Positions 6,107-12,996 of a stretch of 26,008 nt of DNA are shown piece by piece. Both the position numbers and the translations under genes were made by a program. Below the pieces are notes generated by a model that was not told the origin of the DNA, did no database searches, and worked only from the letters and a program-made list of their open reading frames with translations. Each line of letters starts with the position of its first letter. Position 1 is the stretch's first letter. The stretch is from DASRUP01 sp036397395 (GTDB taxonomy: Bacteria; Patescibacteriota; Minisyncoccia; Minisyncoccales; UBA10102): positions 1-26,008 of the forward strand of contig DASWIZ010000005.1 of the NCBI GenBank assembly GCA_036397395.1, in the 5' to 3' direction.

Positions 6107-6609
6107 ATGTATATTTTTCTTGATGAATCTGGAAACTTTAAAGGAGACAGCAACGATCACTTCATCGCTGGAGGTTTTGTGACCGGGAATCAAAGACGAA
6201 CGAGCAAGGCTTTCCGTAAATCGCAACACATCAAATTCCCAAAGAAAATCAGGGCCAAAACCGAGGTCAAATTTGTCGATAGTGGCTTACATGACGAGTT
6301 AAGGCTAAAGACGCTTTCCTACCTGGCCAAACAAGATATTCGAGTTTTTTATTCCTTCCTGAAAACCAAAAAATATCCCTCCTCAATTTCACAAAAAGAA
6401 AGGGCTTGAAACCGGGCATCTCTATGCTCCACATTAGTACCGTTAACTCAACCACCAATCCCAACATCCAGATTGCCGATTGGATCTGTGGAGCTTTATG
6501 GCGCTATCACAGTGGTGGAAAGTATGGACAAGAATTTTATGATATCCTACACAGCAGCATTATCGCATCCAAAGAGTTGTTTAAAGACTACTGGGCAACA
6601 TTTGAATAA
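6107..6609 (+). pseudogene. Broken DUF3800-family gene
   Basis: The N-terminal part (6107-6409) starts MYIFLDESGNFKGDSNDHFIAGG, the DESG motif and following Gly-rich strand of DUF3800 proteins (RNase H-like fold). It stops at a TGA (6407-6409). A second frame from about 6390 to 6609 gives PNIQIADWICGALWRYHSGG, the Q-I-A-D-x-I-x-G-A motif of the C-terminal part. A third frame briefly reads ETGHLYAPH near 6405-6435. The pieces together are shorter than a usual family member, so a frameshift plus an internal deletion is likely. DUF3800 genes are often in mobile or defence contexts. A sequencing frameshift is possible but would not explain the missing middle. Confidence 0.7.
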
Positions 6610-6611
6610 TC

Positions 6612-6641
6612 AAAAAACACCTTTTTGATAAGGCGTTTTTT
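6612..6641 (-). terminator. Intrinsic terminator of the candidate ncRNA
   Basis: Minus strand: AAAAAACGCCTT, a 6-nt loop, AAGGTGTTTTTT. The stem is continuous on this strand through a G-U pair; on the plus strand the same position is an A-C mismatch, so the element is directional. It ends in a run of six U. Confidence 0.7.
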
Positions 6642-6740
6642 GACAGAGCGGCGTCTCTTGGGATTTACCGCGAATATTAAGACCTTCACATATGCGAAAG
6701 GTACCTTCGTGGTCTCCCAAAAGCTATTATTGCCAGCTCC
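6612..6740 (-). ncRNA. Candidate structured small RNA (~129 nt), family not recognised
   Basis: This gene-free interval has its own promoter (6747-6774), a predicted +1 at G6740, and the directional terminator at 6612-6641. The transcript between them folds well. A closing helix pairs 6739-6732 (GAGC, bulged U, GGC) with 6652-6646. A 9-bp helix pairs 6723-6715 with 6663-6655, with one G-U. Stacked on it are GACC/GGTC (6714-6711 with 6684-6681) and an inner hairpin (6709-6704 with 6700-6695). No ORF of note lies within. I do not recognise 6S, SRP, tmRNA or RNase P features. It starts about 100 nt downstream of the AbiEii-like toxin gene on the same strand. Confidence 0.65.
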
Positions 6741-6746
6741 AATTAT

Positions 6747-6774
6747 AGTATAGCAAATGGCGGAATAATGTCAA
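6747..6774 (-). promoter_or_regulatory. Strong promoter of the candidate ncRNA
   Basis: Minus strand: consensus TTGACA (6769-6774), 16-nt spacer ending in TGC (extended -10), TATACT (6747-6752). An overlapping TATAAT lies at 6742-6747. No downstream ORF on this strand explains it. Confidence 0.7.
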
Positions 6775-6836
6775 TAGCAGTGCGCGCTGTTTAGGAATAC
6801 AAAATACTTTTCCACAGGCAGGACAAATCTTAAGCA

Positions 6837-7454
6837 TCAAAGCTCAAAGTGGCGAACGAGTACTTCGAGGAAAGCTTGGATTTTTTCGCGTCCTACGGGG
6901 TCCCGGAGAAAGTCTATTTTTTGCGTAGGAATGTCCTCCATAAAAACAAGCTGGCCCAAAAAAAGGCGGTCATTGAAATCGTTTCCAAACTTTTGCGTGC
7001 ATAACGATATTACCTCTTGCAGGGTCACATATTCTTCTTTCAACATAAAATACCAATCAATGTAATCTTTATACGCCAGCCGCTTCCCCACGGCGAAAGC
7101 TTTCATCGCGGCAATTTCTTGGATACTAACAAGCGGAACTCCTTTATACTCCGTAAAGGGGTTGACTACCGGATACTCATAGTGAAAAAACGTGGTCTGT
7201 ATGTTATCGATCAACAGATTAAGTTGTTCCGGGGCCCGATAGGTTACTACAATGGAAGAATTTGAGAAAACCCGTTTTACTTGCCCCAACAAGTTTGGCG
7301 GCAGTTTTTCAGAAGAAAACAAATCAAAATCAACAGATAGGCGATGACCAATCTGCAGGGCTAAAGCTGTGCCACCAACCAAATAAAACCCTTTAAACTT
7401 CGAAAACAAAGGGAAAAGCGTCGCCGCTTGTTTAGTGAGCGCTTCCTCGTGCAT
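6837..7454 (-). CDS. Nucleotidyltransferase, AbiEii/AbiGii-type toxin family
   Basis: 205 residues from the ATG at 7454. The nucleotidyltransferase signature is clear near the N-terminus: FYLVGGTALALQIGHRLSVDFDLFSSE, i.e. G-G, a helix, H-R-x-S-x-D-F-D-L-F. The DxD pair would bind metal and NTP. Downstream are IAAMKAFAVGKRLAYKDYIDWYFML, the K-x-x-A-x-x-x-R-x-x-x-K-D-x-x-D motif typical of the AbiEii group. AbiEii toxins are nucleotidyltransferases of the type IV AbiE system. The gene overlaps the upstream 92-residue gene by 23 nt, as expected for a toxin-antitoxin pair, but that partner is not an obvious AbiEi protein. Confidence 0.85.
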   Translation of the reverse strand: MHEEALTKQAATLFPLFSKFKGFYLVGGTALALQIGHRLSVDFDLFSSEKLPPNLLGQVKRVFSNSSIVVTYRAPEQLNLLIDNIQTTFFHYEYPVVNPFTEYKGVPLVSIQEIAAMKAFAVGKRLAYKDYIDWYFMLKEEYVTLQEVISLCTQKFGNDFNDRLFLGQLVFMEDIPTQKIDFLRDPVGREKIQAFLEVLVRHFEL

Positions 7455-7710
7455 GCCGAAAATCAGATACGGAAAATATAAGTTTTGCCAAGTTGCGAGA
7501 TTCGGGATGAAATTCCGTATCAAGTCTTTTTTGTAATATACTGCGAATCTCTTCTTTTCCGTACGTCTTCATAAGCCACCTCCAGTGATCAAGGGTCCCT
7601 TCGTTCACCGCGCTTACCACAAGATCTTCTTTATCTTCTTGTACATCAATATCTTCCCACTTTGTCCACCATACAAAAGGACGAAATATCTGCGGGGGTT
7701 GCTTTTTCAT
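7432..7710 (-). CDS. Small partner of the AbiEii-like toxin (probable antitoxin)
   Basis: 92 residues: MKKQPPQIFRPFVWWTKWEDIDVQEDKEDLVVSAVNEGTLDHWRWLMKTYGKEEIRSIL, then a basic C-terminus. Short proteins with a P-F-x-W-W-x-x-W-E-x-I-D start and a later GTLDHWRWL are commonly found directly before AbiEii-like genes; I recognise it as that neighbour type (DUF6922-like) without certainty. It overlaps the toxin by 23 nt. The promoter is in the 3' end of gyrA, with TATAAT 6 nt before the ATG, so the pair is a self-contained leaderless unit. Confidence 0.75.
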   Translation of the reverse strand: MKKQPPQIFRPFVWWTKWEDIDVQEDKEDLVVSAVNEGTLDHWRWLMKTYGKEEIRSILQKRLDTEFHPESRNLAKLIFSVSDFRHARGSAH

Positions 7711-7716
7711 AGGTAT

Positions 7717-7722
7717 ATTATA
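7717..7722 (-). promoter_or_regulatory. Leaderless extended -10 promoter of the AbiEii-like pair
   Basis: Minus strand: TG-A-TATAAT followed by exactly 6 nt and the ATG at 7710. It directly adjoins the gyrA stop codon (7723-7725), so any -35 would lie inside gyrA; no good -35 match is visible. Confidence 0.6.
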
Positions 7723-10218
7723 TCACACACAAGCGGCTGAAGCCACCTTATCGCCGGGTTCCAGCTTCATAATGCGCACTCCCTGGGTGGAACGGCTAAT
7801 TTTCGCGATTGCCTCAATAGCCGTGCGAATAACCGTGCCTTTTCTGGATATGACGATTAAGTCTTCTTCGTCCCCGGCCAGCACGCGCGCGTACACCAAC
7901 TCTCCGGTTTTTGAGGTTACGTTGGCCGTTTTAATTCCCGATCCTCCGCGGCTTTGCAGCCGATATTCTTTAATATCGGTTCTTTTCCCATACCCGTTCT
8001 CCGTAACCACCAAAACGTAGTTTTGACTTTTGACATTTGAGTTTTGAGCTTTTATTATGTCCAGCCCCACCACTTCGTCCCCCTTTTTCAAACGAATGCC
8101 GTGGATACCCGAGGCCGTCCTACCCATAGAACGCACGTCTTTTTCCTGAAAGCGGACTGCCTGACCTTTTTTTGTGGTAATAATAAGTTCATCCTGTCCC
8201 GTGGTTTTGCGGACCGCCCACAAGGCATCTCCCTTTTTCAAAGTAATGGCAATAAGCCCGGAACGCCGCACGTTTTTAAAATCTTCCAGCGGAGTTTTCT
8301 TAATGACTCCCTGCCTGGTAACCATAACCAAATACTTTACCCCCGCTTCCACATCTTCTTTCCCAATGGCAAACAGCGATAGCACCTTGTCGTCTTGAGA
8401 CATTTCCAAAAAGTTTAATAATCCTCTTCCCTTGGAAACGCGCGTGCCTTCGGGAATTTCGTATACGGGCGTTTGGAATACTTTACCGGAATCCGAAAAC
8501 AGCATTAAAGAATCGTGCGTTTGCGCGGAAATAAAATGCTCGATAATGTCGTCGGACACGGTTTTCATGCCCATAATTCCTTTTCCTCCGCGTTTTTGAA
8601 TTTTGTAGGTTTCGGGATTAATGCGCTTAATATACCCGCCCTGGGTAAGCGTTATAATGGCTTCTTCCTGGGGAATTAAATCTTCTTCCGCGATTTCGCC
8701 AATTCCCTGCACCATTACTTTTGTTCTGCGTTCATCTCCAAAAATCTGCTGTGCTTCTGCTAATTCCTTTTTCATAACGGCGTCTATTCTTTTCGGGCTC
8801 GCCAAAATAGCTGCCAAATCTTTAATTTTTGTCCGAATTTCCTTTAATTCGTCTTCAATTTTCTGACGTTCCAAACGCGCCAACTGCGCAAGCCTGGTGT
8901 CTAAAATGGCGTTGGCCTGAATTTCCGTTAAGCGGAAACGCTTCATTAAGCCTTTTTGGGCCTCTGCCCTATCCGCCGCTTTTCTGATAATGCGAATAAC
9001 CTCGTCGATATTCGCCAAACACTTGTGCAGGCCTTCCAAAATGTGTTCCCGTTCTTTTGCGCGATCCAAGTCATATTTGGTACGGCGATATACTACCTGT
9101 CGCCTGTGATCAATAAAATACTGCAAAATCTCCACCAGCGACAACACCTTGGGCTGCAAGCCGTCCACCAAAGCTATCATATTTAAATGGAAAGATCGCT
9201 GTAAATCGGAAAACTTATACAGCCTGTTTAAAATCTTTTGGGGTGCGGCTCCGTGTTGCAAGTCAAACACAATGCGCATTCCGTCTTTATCGGATTCGTC
9301 GCGAATGTCTTTTATTCCGTCTATTTTCTTTTCCTGAACCAGTTTGGCAAACTGTTCTACAAGCGTAGATTTATTGACCTGGTACGGGATCTCGGTAATA
9401 ATAATTTGCGTGCGCCCCGATCCCGCTCGCCCTGAGCCTGTCGAAAGGTCCACAATTTCCGCTTTTCCGCGCACAACAATAGGCCCTTTTCCCTGCGAAT
9501 AGGCTTCAATAATCTCTTTTTTATTATAAATAATTCCCCCGGTAGGAAAGTCAGGTCCTTTTACAAACTGAAACAAATCTTCTGTGGTTGTTTTTGGGTT
9601 ATCAATAAGAAATACCGCGGCGTCTAACACCTCCCGAATATTATGGGGTGGGACATTTGTTGCCATGCCAACGGCAATACCCAAAGTCCCGTTCAGCAGC
9701 AGTTGCGGAACAGGCGAGGGAAGCACCATAGGTTCTTTCCTGGTGCCGTCGTAGTTATCCATAAAATCCACGGTATCCCTGCTAATATCCTGTAGCAAAA
9801 ACTCTCCCATGCGCGACATCCGGGCCTCGCTATATCGCATCGCGGCCGCAGGATCTCCGTCGACCGATCCAAAATTTCCCTGGCCGTCAACCAGCATGTA
9901 ACGCATGGAAAAATCCTGGGCCATCCTGACCATAGCGTCATATACGGAAATATCTCCATGGGGGTGGTAACGCCCCAATGTGGATCCTACAACTGTCGCA
10001 GACTTACGGAATTTGGCGCCATGCGTTAAGCCTTCTTCTTGCATGGCAAACAAAATGCGCCGGTGCACGGGTTTTAGGCCGTCCCGCACGTCGGGAAGCG
10101 CGCGCGCCACAATAACCGACATTGCGTAGTCAATGTACGATCCCCGCATTTCTTCCACAATTTCTCGCTGTTCTATCTGACCTAATGCCGCTAGTTGTTT
10201 TGGGTTATTGTCCGCCAT
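7723..10218 (-). CDS. gyrA: DNA gyrase subunit A
   Basis: 831 residues, full length. The breakage-reunion domain carries the catalytic Tyr129 ([11 protein letters not shown]) and the quinolone-region motif [20 protein letters not shown] (83-102). The GyrA box QKRGGKG at 541-547, which distinguishes gyrase from topoisomerase IV, is followed by beta-pinwheel repeats to the C-terminus. With GyrB it introduces negative supercoils using ATP. Two oddities: the residue equivalent to E. coli Ser83 is Ile90, and residues about 257-268 ([12 protein letters not shown]) are encoded by a palindrome-like repeat inserted in frame. The start overlaps the end of the upstream small membrane gene by 14 nt, so it is translated from a polycistronic mRNA. 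Confidence 0.98.
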   Translation of the reverse strand: MADNNPKQLAALGQIEQREIVEEMRGSYIDYAMSVIVARALPDVRDGLKPVHRRILFAMQEEGLTHGAKFRKSATVVGSTLGRYHPHGDISVYDAMVRMAQDFSMRYMLVDGQGNFGSVDGDPAAAMRYSEARMSRMGEFLLQDISRDTVDFMDNYDGTRKEPMVLPSPVPQLLLNGTLGIAVGMATNVPPHNIREVLDAAVFLIDNPKTTTEDLFQFVKGPDFPTGGIIYNKKEIIEAYSQGKGPIVVRGKAEIVDLSTGSGRAGSGRTQIIITEIPYQVNKSTLVEQFAKLVQEKKIDGIKDIRDESDKDGMRIVFDLQHGAAPQKILNRLYKFSDLQRSFHLNMIALVDGLQPKVLSLVEILQYFIDHRRQVVYRRTKYDLDRAKEREHILEGLHKCLANIDEVIRIIRKAADRAEAQKGLMKRFRLTEIQANAILDTRLAQLARLERQKIEDELKEIRTKIKDLAAILASPKRIDAVMKKELAEAQQIFGDERRTKVMVQGIGEIAEEDLIPQEEAIITLTQGGYIKRINPETYKIQKRGGKGIMGMKTVSDDIIEHFISAQTHDSLMLFSDSGKVFQTPVYEIPEGTRVSKGRGLLNFLEMSQDDKVLSLFAIGKEDVEAGVKYLVMVTRQGVIKKTPLEDFKNVRRSGLIAITLKKGDALWAVRKTTGQDELIITTKKGQAVRFQEKDVRSMGRTASGIHGIRLKKGDEVVGLDIIKAQNSNVKSQNYVLVVTENGYGKRTDIKEYRLQSRGGSGIKTANVTSKTGELVYARVLAGDEEDLIVISRKGTVIRTAIEAIAKISRSTQGVRIMKLEPGDKVASAACV
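9425..9448. repeat. Short dispersed-type repeat inserted in frame within gyrA
   Basis: The minus strand reads CCTTTCGACAGGCTCAGGGC followed by GAGC. This closely resembles the CTTCGACAGGCTCAGGG repeat scattered through many bacterial genomes. Here it encodes part of a Ser/Gly-rich insert ([10 protein letters not shown]) between two conserved gyrA strands. Only one copy was noticed in this window. Confidence 0.6.
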
Positions 10219-10438
10219 TGAGATTTTCAGGAATGTTTTGAAGGTTTTCTTCTAAAGATTCTAACTGCAACTGTTCCCTTAAACTTGGGTTTTCCCTATT
10301 TTGAAATTTGCTTTTCGTATCCGCAAACCACCACGCAAGCAGCAACACCCCTAAACTTATCGTTACTCCCCACAGAATAACTTTTCTTGTGGTTTCCGGT
10401 TGGTTTTGTATGTTCTGGAAGACTTGCTTTGGCGTCAT
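10205..10438 (-). CDS. Small single-pass membrane protein between an MBL-fold gene and gyrA
   Basis: 77 residues. A polar N-terminus ([19 protein letters not shown]) is followed by one membrane helix (about 20-40, [19 protein letters not shown]) and a polar Gln/Asn/Glu-rich tail of about 35 residues. No family recognised. It begins one base after the stop of the MBL-fold gene (TAA-C-ATG) and overlaps gyrA by 14 nt, so it sits in the middle of a three-gene operon. The compact overlaps suggest translational coupling. The position is probably incidental to gyrase function. Confidence 0.7.
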   Translation of the reverse strand: MTPKQVFQNIQNQPETTRKVILWGVTISLGVLLLAWWFADTKSKFQNRENPSLREQLQLESLEENLQNIPENLNGGQ

Positions 10439-10439
10439 G

Positions 10440-11099
10440 TTACCCGGGCTTTAGCACCACAACTTTTGTATCTTCCGCGGGAAGATCCCGCGCTTTTACC
10501 ACAAGCTTTGCTTGGGCCTCCTCTCCCTTCACTCCCATTGCGCCCAGAAAATCGTCCACTTTTGAAAGTTTTACTTTTACGTTTGGTAAGGCATAGTGCA
10601 TGGGGATTACCATGCGGGGTTCTATTTGTCCTACAATCTTTGCGGCTTGTTTTCCGTCAACCGTATATGTCCCTCCCACTGGGACAAGTAAGATATCAAT
10701 ATTTCCTATCTGACCTATCTGTTCTGGAGTCAGCTCTTGCTGGCCAAAATCTCCCATATGGCATATTCGAATGCCCTCCGCCTCTACCACATAAACAGTG
10801 TTCTGCCCCCGTTCTTTCCCTTGCACGTCGTCGTGCCACGAAGGAATTCCGCGGATAAACACGTCTTGAATTTCATACTCTCCGGGGTCTGCAATAACAA
10901 ACGGGTCCCCCTTTACCGCTTTCGCATTGTTATGGTCTGCGTGCTGATGCGTTACAAGAACAATATTTGCCTCCAGCGAAGGCATTTTAAACCCAATAAA
11001 AGCGGGGTCAAAGGGATCAACAACAATCCGCACCTGCTCTTGTTTTGTTCTCTGGACGGTAATAGAAAAACAGGCCTGGCCTTTCCAAAGGATTTGCAT
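10440..11099 (-). CDS. Metallo-beta-lactamase-fold hydrolase (UlaG/UPF0173-like)
   Basis: 219 residues from the ATG at 11099. The metal-binding motif is H51-Q-H53-A-D55-H56 (LVTHQHADHNN), with further likely ligands in ICHMGDFG and at VIPMHYALPN. The order and spacing fit the COG2220 group (UlaG/UPF0173), which includes a lactonase and many uncharacterised hydrolases; substrate cannot be named. The start was chosen because an extended -10 box lies just upstream; the longer frame would start inside the promoter. It is divergent from rpsA and heads the operon MBL - small membrane protein - gyrA. Confidence 0.85.
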   Translation of the reverse strand: MQILWKGQACFSITVQRTKQEQVRIVVDPFDPAFIGFKMPSLEANIVLVTHQHADHNNAKAVKGDPFVIADPGEYEIQDVFIRGIPSWHDDVQGKERGQNTVYVVEAEGIRICHMGDFGQQELTPEQIGQIGNIDILLVPVGGTYTVDGKQAAKIVGQIEPRMVIPMHYALPNVKVKLSKVDDFLGAMGVKGEEAQAKLVVKARDLPAEDTKVVVLKPG

Positions 11100-11107
11100 A
11101 CAGCAAC

Positions 11108-11136
11108 ATTTTAGCACCTCTTGAAAAAAAACTCAA
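11108..11136 (-). promoter_or_regulatory. Promoter of the MBL-gyrA operon, overlapping the rpsA promoter
   Basis: Minus strand: TTGAGT (11131-11136), 17-nt spacer, TG-C-TAAAAT (-10 at 11108-11113). Predicted +1 is 2 nt before the ATG at 11099. It overlaps the oppositely oriented rpsA promoter, so the two could interfere. Confidence 0.55.
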
Positions 11137-11149
11137 CTGCCTGTATACT
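11121..11149 (+). promoter_or_regulatory. Near-leaderless promoter of rpsA
   Basis: TTGAAA (11121-11126), 17-nt spacer, TATACT (11144-11149), then 7 nt to the ATG at 11157. Predicted +1 is one base before the start codon. Confidence 0.65.
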
Positions 11150-11156
11150 AGTTCAT

Positions 11157-12323
11157 ATGACAAAACCGGCAACTCCCCCAACCAATGGAGAGGCATCAAA
11201 AATCGATTTCATGAAGCCCGTGAAAATGGGCGATTTGCTGCAGGGAGAAGTTATCGGAACAGGAAGGTCCGCTGTATTTTTAAACCTGGGCCCCCAAGGC
11301 ACCGGCATTATTTACGGAAAGGAATTTCTTGACGAAAAAAGTTCCCTGAAAGATATAAAACAAGGGGGGAAAGTGACGGCTAAAGTGGTAGACCTGGAAA
11401 ACGACAAAGGCTACATTGAACTTTCCCTAAAGCAGGCTGGCCGGGAAATGACCTGGGACAAACTGCGCGAGAAAAAAGAAAAAGAAGAGGTATTCCAGGT
11501 AAAAATAGTGGGCGCGAACAAGGGTGGTTTGCTTGCTGAACTGCATGGAATTCAGGCGTTTTTGCCGGTATCTCAATTATCCCAGGAACACTACCCGCGG
11601 GTAGAAGACGGAGATTCTTCAAAAATTTTGCATGCCTTACAGGAATTTATGGGCAAAGAACTGGAAGTGCAGATTTTTGATCTTGATCAAAGAGAAGAAA
11701 AAGTTATTCTTTCTGAACGCTCCAAAGAGCGCGCAAAAGTAAAAGAGCAGCTTTCAAAATTCCAGGTAGGGGATATTGTAGAAGGAGAAATTACCGGGGT
11801 GGTAGACTTTGGGGCTTTTATCAAGTTTCCCATGAACGACTCTGGCTCTGCGCAAGAACCCATAGAAGGTCTTATTCATATTTCAGAAATAGACTGGCAA
11901 ATTATAGAAAACCCAAACCAACTCTTAAAAGTAGGGGAAAGAGTAAGGGCAAAAATAGTGGACACTTCTTCAGGGCGGGCTTCTCTTTCCTTAAAAGCCT
12001 TAAAAGAAGACCCCTGGAAAGAAATTGAAAAAAAATACAAAAAACTCGACTCCGTAAAAGGAAAGGTTACGAAACTAAATCCTTTTGGAGCGTTTGTGGA
12101 AATTGAGGATAAAATTCAGGGCTTATGCCATATTTCAGAGTTTGGCACCAAAGCAAAAATGGAAGAAGCTTTAAAGCCCGGCAACATCTACTCGTTCCAA
12201 ATCCTGGAGCTTAACCCTGCCGAGCACCGGATGAGCCTCCGCCTTGTTCTTCCTGGGTCAAATACCCCCGAAACAGCAGAACCGCAAGAGCAGAAGCCAG
12301 AGCTAGGAGCAAAGCAAGAATAA
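11157..12323 (+). CDS. rpsA: Ribosomal protein S1-like RNA-binding protein with four S1 domains
   Basis: 388 residues from the ATG at 11157; the longer frame would include the promoter. Four S1-type OB-fold domains: about 20-100 (MGDLLQGEVIGTGRSAVFLNLG), 105-190 (less typical, VFQVKIVGANKGGLLAELHGIQAFLP), 200-290 (GDIVEGEITGVVDFGAFIKF...GLIHISEI) and 295-370 (VKGKVTKLNPFGAFVEIEDKIQGLCHISE). The tail is Glu/Gln/Pro-rich. S1 helps load structured mRNAs onto the 30S subunit; E. coli S1 has six domains and shorter versions are common in small genomes. The last 113 nt overlap the oppositely oriented gene at 12211-12972. Confidence 0.92.
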   Translation: MTKPATPPTNGEASKIDFMKPVKMGDLLQGEVIGTGRSAVFLNLGPQGTGIIYGKEFLDEKSSLKDIKQGGKVTAKVVDLENDKGYIELSLKQAGREMTWDKLREKKEKEEVFQVKIVGANKGGLLAELHGIQAFLPVSQLSQEHYPRVEDGDSSKILHALQEFMGKELEVQIFDLDQREEKVILSERSKERAKVKEQLSKFQVGDIVEGEITGVVDFGAFIKFPMNDSGSAQEPIEGLIHISEIDWQIIENPNQLLKVGERVRAKIVDTSSGRASLSLKALKEDPWKEIEKKYKKLDSVKGKVTKLNPFGAFVEIEDKIQGLCHISEFGTKAKMEEALKPGNIYSFQILELNPAEHRMSLRLVLPGSNTPETAEPQEQKPELGAKQE

Positions 12324-12972
12324 ACACGGTACTGGTCACAACAGGCAACAACGAGAGCTCGCGGGAGCTCTGTTTCGCTATCAAAGAAGCATCCTGCTTG
12401 TCGAGGCGCACTATCGCCTCTTTGCCAAAAAGAGTATTTTTTGCTCCGGGCGTCCCTCCTATTTCAATGCTCGATCCCCAACTTTCAGGATTACTCGCGT
12501 CTCGATCCGGAAATCTGCGCTCCATGGTTGTCTTGCTCTCGTTGTCTCCCCCAAACCAGCCTGCTGCTGCGTTGAGTTCCTCAACAACATTTCCTGTCGC
12601 GTCTTTAAGCTGCGCCCTTTGTCCCGAATTCACGAACTTCCCGGCAAGTGTTGCATAATTTACGTCTGCCTCGTTTATTCGAGGAGAAGCCGCAACAACA
12701 AAATAGTCCTTTGCCGCAATCCTGCCGCGCAATGGAATTTTGTAGTCAAGATTTTCTCGGTACAATTCTATACTCCAGCCCGCAACCGATATGTCGGTAT
12801 CGGACGCATTATACAGCTCGATCCACTCATGTCGCCACCACTGCCTTGAATCCACCCCCTGTATCGGAGTCCCCATCCAGGCCACCTCGTTTATTATAAG
12901 TTGCGCGTATGCGCCAAATGGATAAACGAAGAACACCAAAAACAGAATAAAGAAAACGGTTGAAGAAACCAT
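12211..12972 (-). CDS. Lamin-tail-domain (LTD) surface protein with C-terminal membrane anchor
   Basis: 253 residues. Signal peptide at about 1-23 (cleavage after FGAYA), then a lamin-tail domain at about 24-130: LIINEVAWMGT, WIELYNASDTDISVAGWSIEL, YFVVAASP, SGQRAQLKDATGNVVEEL. A linker with TMERRFPDRDASNPESWGSS and GTPGAKN, frequent at the ends of LTD proteins, follows. One membrane helix (about 206-235) and a short polar Gly/Ser-rich tail complete it. It is probably displayed on the cell surface through the C-terminal anchor. The last 113 nt overlap rpsA on the other strand. It is divergent from ftsH, and a possible TATGAT -10 overlaps the ftsH -10. Confidence 0.85.
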   Translation of the reverse strand: MVSSTVFFILFLVFFVYPFGAYAQLIINEVAWMGTPIQGVDSRQWWRHEWIELYNASDTDISVAGWSIELYRENLDYKIPLRGRIAAKDYFVVAASPRINEADVNYATLAGKFVNSGQRAQLKDATGNVVEELNAAAGWFGGDNESKTTMERRFPDRDASNPESWGSSIEIGGTPGAKNTLFGKEAIVRLDKQDASLIAKQSSRELSLLPVVTSTVFILALLLALASALAVLLFRGYLTQEEQGGGSSGARQG

Positions 12973-12989
12973 GTTTTTTATGCTATCAT
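12960..12989 (+). promoter_or_regulatory. Near-leaderless promoter of ftsH
   Basis: TTGAAG (12960-12965), 18-nt spacer ending in TGC (extended -10), TATCAT (12984-12989), then 7 nt to the ATG at 12997. On the opposite strand TATGAT (12985-12990) could be the -10 of the LTD gene, so one melting region may serve both genes. Confidence 0.55.
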
Positions 12990-12996
12990 AAGCCGT

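Noticed and set aside
6612..6740. 6S RNA, SRP RNA or tmRNA identity for the candidate ncRNA
   Set aside because: No large central bubble with long closing arms, no SRP GGAA apical motif, and no tRNA-like ends were seen.
7017..7265. Plus-strand ORF opposite the AbiEii-like gene
   Set aside because: Antisense shadow with no promoter, ribosome-binding site or recognisable domain.
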